From Trematomus loennbergii (lineage: Eukaryota > Chordata > Actinopteri > Perciformes > Nototheniidae): DNA of 64,000 bases. The DNA is taken from NCBI GenBank assembly GCA_012861695.1, contig JAAOOA010000096.1:186001-250000 (forward strand), read 5' to 3'. Numbering within the stretch: the stretch's first letter is position 1; the number at the start of each line of letters is the position of its first letter. Under the pieces are notes generated by a model. That model was given only the letters and a program-made list of their open reading frames with translations. It was not told the DNA's origin and did not search any database. Positions 59,552 to 64,000 of the stretch are shown one piece after another. The position numbers were made by a program, and so were the translations under genes.

Positions 59552-59752
59552 ATTGACTTCCATGTTAAAAAAGAGTTTAAAAAGCTGAATATTTCAAAAA
59601 GTATAACATATTTTTAAAAAGTTGAATTCCTGAAAAGGCTGAATAGTTTAATATTTGAATGGTTTCTGTAGCTGAAAATAAGCTGAAGTTATGGAAATAA
59701 GAATAAGAGATTTGAAGAACTATAGTGGAATGCTGTGGCACAGCATTCGCAC

Positions 59753-59930
59753 TAAATACACAGAAGGGTAATCACAGCTGAGCAGGGGAGGCAGAAACAC
59801 AAGGGCAACAGGTGAACACAATGAGACAATCAGACACAGGAGGGCAAACACAGGAAGGAAGACAAGACACAGGGAGAACAGAATTTCAAAATAAAACCAT
59901 GACAAGACAGACAAAACTTAAATCGTGACA
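59753..59930 (-). mobile_element. Gypsy LTR fragment (second LTR)
   Basis: Matches 54504-54686 closely (TACACAGAAGGGTAATCACA, CAGGGGAGGCAGAAACACAA, GGAAGGAAGACAAGACACAG). Starts TGTCACGATTTAAG on the minus strand. The rest of the LTR is replaced by repeat X at the very position where the other LTR holds the Harbinger-like MITE. Confidence 0.8.
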
Positions 59931-61535
59931 GTAATGTAGCATATTCTTTTCGATGGCGTTATTGACTGTATGATCAGTATGACAGATGAACAGATCGCCA
60001 CTGGGCTAACAACTAAAGACACAGCCACGCAAAAACTGCGGCATGTGTACAGCTCCTTATGTGTACTACAATTTTTGAAGTGCCGGAGCGGCGTTCCGGT
60101 GCTCTCCGTCAGCACTCTACACCCCTTTCAGACGAGACATATACCACGTGATGACACGTTAGGCTCGTGTTGTGTTCAAGGAACCTGTCCTTGGCCAGGA
60201 AAAACAGGCACTCGCTTGTTTAATTATTTTGCGGTCTAGATTTCTTCCCCTGATTTTAAATAACCTTTAAAGGGTAAGTAAATACCAAAAACAAGGTTCA
60301 ATGGATGTGAATCTTTGAATGTTACTGCAATGCTATATTAATACAAAAAAAAAACTCTCTACAGAAAGTGTGTCTTCTGGATAATCTACAGAACACACTG
60401 TGCTTGGTTTACAATAGAACTACTTTCTACTTTACAATAACATTTTCTCTATTCTGCAGATTTAACAAAAAGCACTCTCTACTCATGGTCCACATACCAG
60501 CAGGTTCAAAGTGAGACCTGGCTTTTTCTTCTCAGTGCAAACTGCAAACGTAACTTTGAATATATCAACACAATCGCAATATTATTAGTAACAGTAAAAT
60601 AATCTAGCATAAAGCCTCAAGCTGCAGAGAGCACAGGGACAGAGAGACCTCCTAATAGTTTCAAGCGGCAGGAGAAAAGTTAAAACAAACCTCATTGGTG
60701 CAAATTATGTGTTTATTTGCCAATATACACGGCTTAACATCTAATTTTATGAAGCACTTGGCTCTTTAAATGACCAAAATGCCTCTAAAAACCTGACCAG
60801 GCAACGCCATCTTAAAGAAGATTCACTTCTGTTCCCCTCCTCTCTTTAATCACCAGCCTCCCTCTTCAATATGAGAACCATCGAAGGTCTTTATGAGAGC
60901 TCAACTTGTCCATAAAACAAAAAAGGAGGATGTGTTTTTACTAACCACTAAACTCAGCCCACAAAGAAAGCAAAATGCTTTTTGAAGGTGATCCTCGCTG
61001 TCTGTGCACGCTCAGATTTAGAGCAGCAGCAATAACCATCAGTCCTTCCTGTCATATTGTGGGCTGTTTACATGCACACAGACAATTCAGTCATTCATGG
61101 CTGGAGTCTGATTGTTTCAGTGTAGCCAGCGGCGACGCAGTGTTACTGTGAGGACACATATTTCAGAAAAGTCTAAAGTCATTTGTCTAAATACATTTCC
61201 TCCTCTGTCTGTTTTTGTTGGTTCACATGAGGTATCAGTATTCATGTTCTCAGAGGCTTTATGGGATGATAAGTCATAGTCAAACTGATTGTAATAATGG
61301 AAATAAAGAAGAAGGAACACTCAATAGCTGTTTTATTTTCAATGAGGTTTGATGGGATTCAGATACTGCAAACAGATGTAACAAAACATAAAGGTAGATG
61401 TGTCCACATTAGAATTGCCAGATGAAGAACATGGCAAAAACAGGCAAGTCTGCCCTAAATAATGTTCAAAAGGTCTGCTCTAGTTAGAAGAAGCAAGCTT
61501 TCATGCAAGTGCGATGAATCCAACTAGCTAGTATC
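59931..61535. other. Unique sequence, no gene found
   Basis: No supported ORF. 60690-61080 is a candidate conserved island (unique, ORF-free, balanced composition). Confidence 0.35.
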
Positions 61536-62090
61536 TTAAAGCTACCCTATTATGCTATATTTGAACAATATATTATAGGGCCATATCTATACAAAACATG
61601 TCTCTGAAGTGTTTTGCTCAAACAGATCACCCATTGTAGCATGCCTCATACCCCTCTATTTCAGCCCTGTTACTAAAGTGTAGAGATGGGCGAGTCCTGA
61701 TTCATCCGGATCATTAACCCGGATCCTAGAAATGAGCTGGTCGTGACGAGTCTCCCCTCTCCATTAACCCGAGTCCTTGAGTCCCACACTTGGTGTGACG
61801 TACAAATTAAAACTATAAATTGCGTCACTCGCTACTCTCTTTATAACATGTAAAATCACATTACAACGTACCCCAGTCCATCTGCCTACCCTTTAGCAAG
61901 TATACAGGATAGCTGCCTGCCAGAAGTATCGTTTGGCTCAGGGGAGGGGACGCGGATCAGTGAAACTTCCTGCAGACTCGTGGGGACTCAGAGGAGCCGA
62001 CGGCTCCTAACCGTAATAGCATAGCAGATCCATACTCGTCATGTGCACGAGCATAGCCCCTCCTCCAGCACCCGGCTCCCGCGCTATATT

Positions 62091-62395
62091 ATGCACGAGT
62101 CAACAGCAGACTCGCAGATTCGCAGATTCGCAAATCCTGACTCGCTGCAACACACAGCGGATCAGAGACTCGTGCGGACTCGGAGCCGTAACCATATAGC
62201 AGCAGATCCAGAGATCCAGCAGACTCGTCGTCATGCACGAGTCAACAGCAGACTCAGATTCGCAAATCCTGACTCACTGTGCAACACACAGCAGAGCAGA
62301 CTCGTGCGGACTCGGAGCCGTATATAGCAGCAGATCCAGAGATCCAGCAGACTCGTCCTCATGCACGAGTCAACAGCAGACTCAGATTTGCCAAA
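62091..62395 (+). repeat. About 130-bp tandem repeats in hAT H5
   Basis: ATGCACGAGTCAACAGCAGA begins units at 62091, 62233 and 62361. Units include GTGCGGACTCGGAGCCGTA and GCAGATCCAGAGATCCAGCA. Confidence 0.85.
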
Positions 62396-62484
62396 TCGCA
62401 AAATAACCCTTTTTTTTGTGATCAACATTTTTTATTAAAGCAAAATACACTGTGTAGCGGAGGTTAATATAACGTCAGTTTTAA

Positions 62485-62695
62485 TAGATAGATAGATAGA
62501 TAGTACTTTATTGATCCCAAATTGGGAAATTGTTGTTGTTACAGCAGCATAAAAGGCATTTTACAATAAAACAAAACTACAAAATATACAAGAATAGAAA
62601 GAAAAATAAAATAAAATATACATGTCGAAATAGAAAATATACATGCAGATATTATATATATATATACATATATATATATATTCAAAATATATGGA
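62485..62695 (-). repeat. LINE 3' tail with GATA repeats
   Basis: (GATA)n followed by GTACTTTATTGATCCCAAAT and an A-rich UTR, the reversed 3' end of a common fish LINE. An AT repeat lies near 62655-62682. Confidence 0.6.
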
Positions 62696-63318
62696 ATAAT
62701 AATATGCTCGTGAAATGCATCAACTTTTCGGTTTCACCGATAGGATTTCTACGGTCTTGGTGATGCTGACTCATATGACTCAAATGACTCGTATGATCCG
62801 GATCTCTTCAATGACTGACTCAGAAGACCCTGAGTCCGTAAAAGGATCCGGATTTGCCATCTCTACTAAAGTGCTGATTCTGGGTCTGGCCCTTTTAAGT
62901 AAGCTGCTGCTGGCCACGCCCCTTTGGAGCTGCTACTGACCACGCCCCTTTGGAGTGTCCGCATGCAAGCAGTGATCTCTGTGAAGAGAAGGCTGTCTAC
63001 CAGCAGAAACTCAGCTAAACGCTGCCGTGATTAAAAGCCATATTATGTTCCAAACGACATCAAGGATTATTTCTGAAACAGTATGGAGCTCAAAGGCTTT
63101 CTCTCTCTGATGATGGGGGACGATAGGTTGGGACGTTGCCAGGAGTTCAACGTAAAGCCAGCCCACATTTTAGTAATGTCGTCATGACCGCAGCAAATCT
63201 GGATCAGCTCCGTTGTACCCCTGTTTTTAGAGATGTGGGTAAGGAGGAAAAAGAGAGAGGGTTTTATTTTCTGACACCGGGGACACATATTTATGTATAA
63301 AAGATAGGTGACCTTTAA

Positions 63319-64000
63319 TGCCTGGATCAGAATGCCAGTCCAAATGTTAACTTGCTGAATTATCTTTGCTGGTATATGATGGTTTACCATAATTTCTATG
63401 TGACAGATCATATTTGATGATATATATTCCCTAAATATGTGTTAAATGACACATACTGTAGCTGACTTAACAGAAATGACAGTAACAATTATTCTATTCA
63501 GCATAGAATGTTCATTTTTTAATCAGCACTTAGGGCAATAATGCCAAATCCTGAAGGAATCTACAATCTCATGGCAGTTAGCAGTGGGCTTGAAAAGAGC
63601 CAGTTGTGTTCTGATCAGCAACTATCAGAGAATTGTGGAGAATAAAAAAACGTTAAGTGTTCAATCATTTCTTACATTTTCTCAGCAGCAGCTTGCTCCA
63701 TGTGTAAATATCTTTGATCATGTGGATCATTTTGTTTATCCTGCTGTAATAATATCTCCACACAGATTCAGATTTATCAGTTGCTCAATAGGTACTGTAA
63801 ATATGCATGGGCATTGTCCTTAATAAATGAATACATAAATATACTAAAAAAAAGAATGCATGTCCCAGCAAATTCAATAATGCCGACCGTTACTTGCAGG
63901 GCTCTCAGTTAACTACTGCGGTTGAGCTAACCGCTAACATGCTATCATTGAAAATACCACTCCATGCTAGCTATCAAGCTAGGTAGTTGAAATGAATCAT
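63319..64000. other. Unannotated AT-rich sequence
   Basis: No gene, repeat family or RNA signature found. Confidence 0.4.

Larger units (their letters stand above)
56204..59752 (-). mobile_element. Repeat X, copy 2b with a nested TTAA element
   Basis: Ends TTTAGTGGGAATGCTG and (inverted) TTTAGTGCGAATGCTG (15 of 16). Both ends are followed inward by their own hairpin partner (CAGCATTCC). 56210-58090 matches 16610-17500 inverted, apart from the TTAA element at 56748-57939. The part 58100-59700 is not in copy 1. No coding domain recognised. Confidence 0.7.
61681..62865. mobile_element. hAT-like element H5
   Basis: Ends TAGAGATGGGCGAGTCC and (inverted) TAGAGATGGCAAATCC; perfect 8-bp target duplication CTAAAGTG (61673-61680 and 62866-62873). 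Copy B of the host element keeps the unoccupied site. The interior contains tandem repeats and a LINE tail. Confidence 0.9.
61540..63314. mobile_element. TTAA-flanked element, copy C
   Basis: TTAA at both sides (61536-61539 and 63315-63318), ends AGCTACCCTATTATGC and (inverted) AGGTCACCTATC. Same orientation and content as copy A (18592-20309). It is interrupted by hAT H5. No transposase. Confidence 0.82.

Overview
This window looks like teleost fish (probably percomorph) nuclear DNA: intron-less broken retroelement ORFs of fish type (L1/Tx1-like, L2-like, Rex3/RTE-like, CR1/Rex1-like, DIRS, Gypsy), many short non-autonomous DNA transposons, several long (CA)n/(GT)n arrays and tRNA-derived SINE heads. 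I found no convincing host protein-coding exon, no rRNA or intact tRNA gene, and nothing prokaryotic (no operons, no CRISPR). It reads as an intergenic or intronic region overrun by transposons, with islands of unique AT-rich sequence that could be conserved non-coding elements.

Layout. 1-3.5 kb: low-copy sequence with a complex local repeat, one arm of which returns inverted at 14.1-14.4 kb. 3.6-13.9 kb: one L1-clade LINE (ORF2 about 3.6 kb after removing insertions) split by a 5.9-kb DIRS element (4390-10251, coding on the minus strand, identical terminal inverted repeats, an internal complementary region and a minisatellite built from its own terminal palindrome) and by a 5'-truncated Rex3/RTE-like LINE (12274-13139). 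15.1-28.6 kb: one minus-strand L2-like LINE, about 5.1 kb after removing five insertions: repeat X (15287-17500), a hAT (18462-20467) that carries a TTAA element that itself carries another hAT, a piggyBac-like element (20750-21910), a THAP-bearing Kolobok-like element (22720-24717) and a hAT with a transposase remnant (26624-27590).

28.6-46.5 kb is mostly unique sequence with scattered remnants: an unclassified repeat, a CR1/Rex1-like LINE, a SINE, a truncated TTAA element carrying a telomere-like triplet, and a second piggyBac-like copy. 46.6-48.9 kb holds a second, heavily deleted DIRS split by a 1.3-kb hAT with a perfect 8-bp target duplication. 49-53.5 kb holds microsatellites, a SINE head and a hAT inserted in a LINE tail. 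53.5-59.9 kb is a collapsed Gypsy element (minus strand): one LTR holds a Harbinger-like MITE, the other abuts repeat X at the same LTR position. 61.5-63.3 kb is a full-length TTAA element carrying yet another hAT.

The elements do not form a host pathway. They do give a relative insertion history, because many insertions have visible target duplications and three of them have a matching empty site in another copy within this window. All family names come from recognising motifs by eye; no database search was run.
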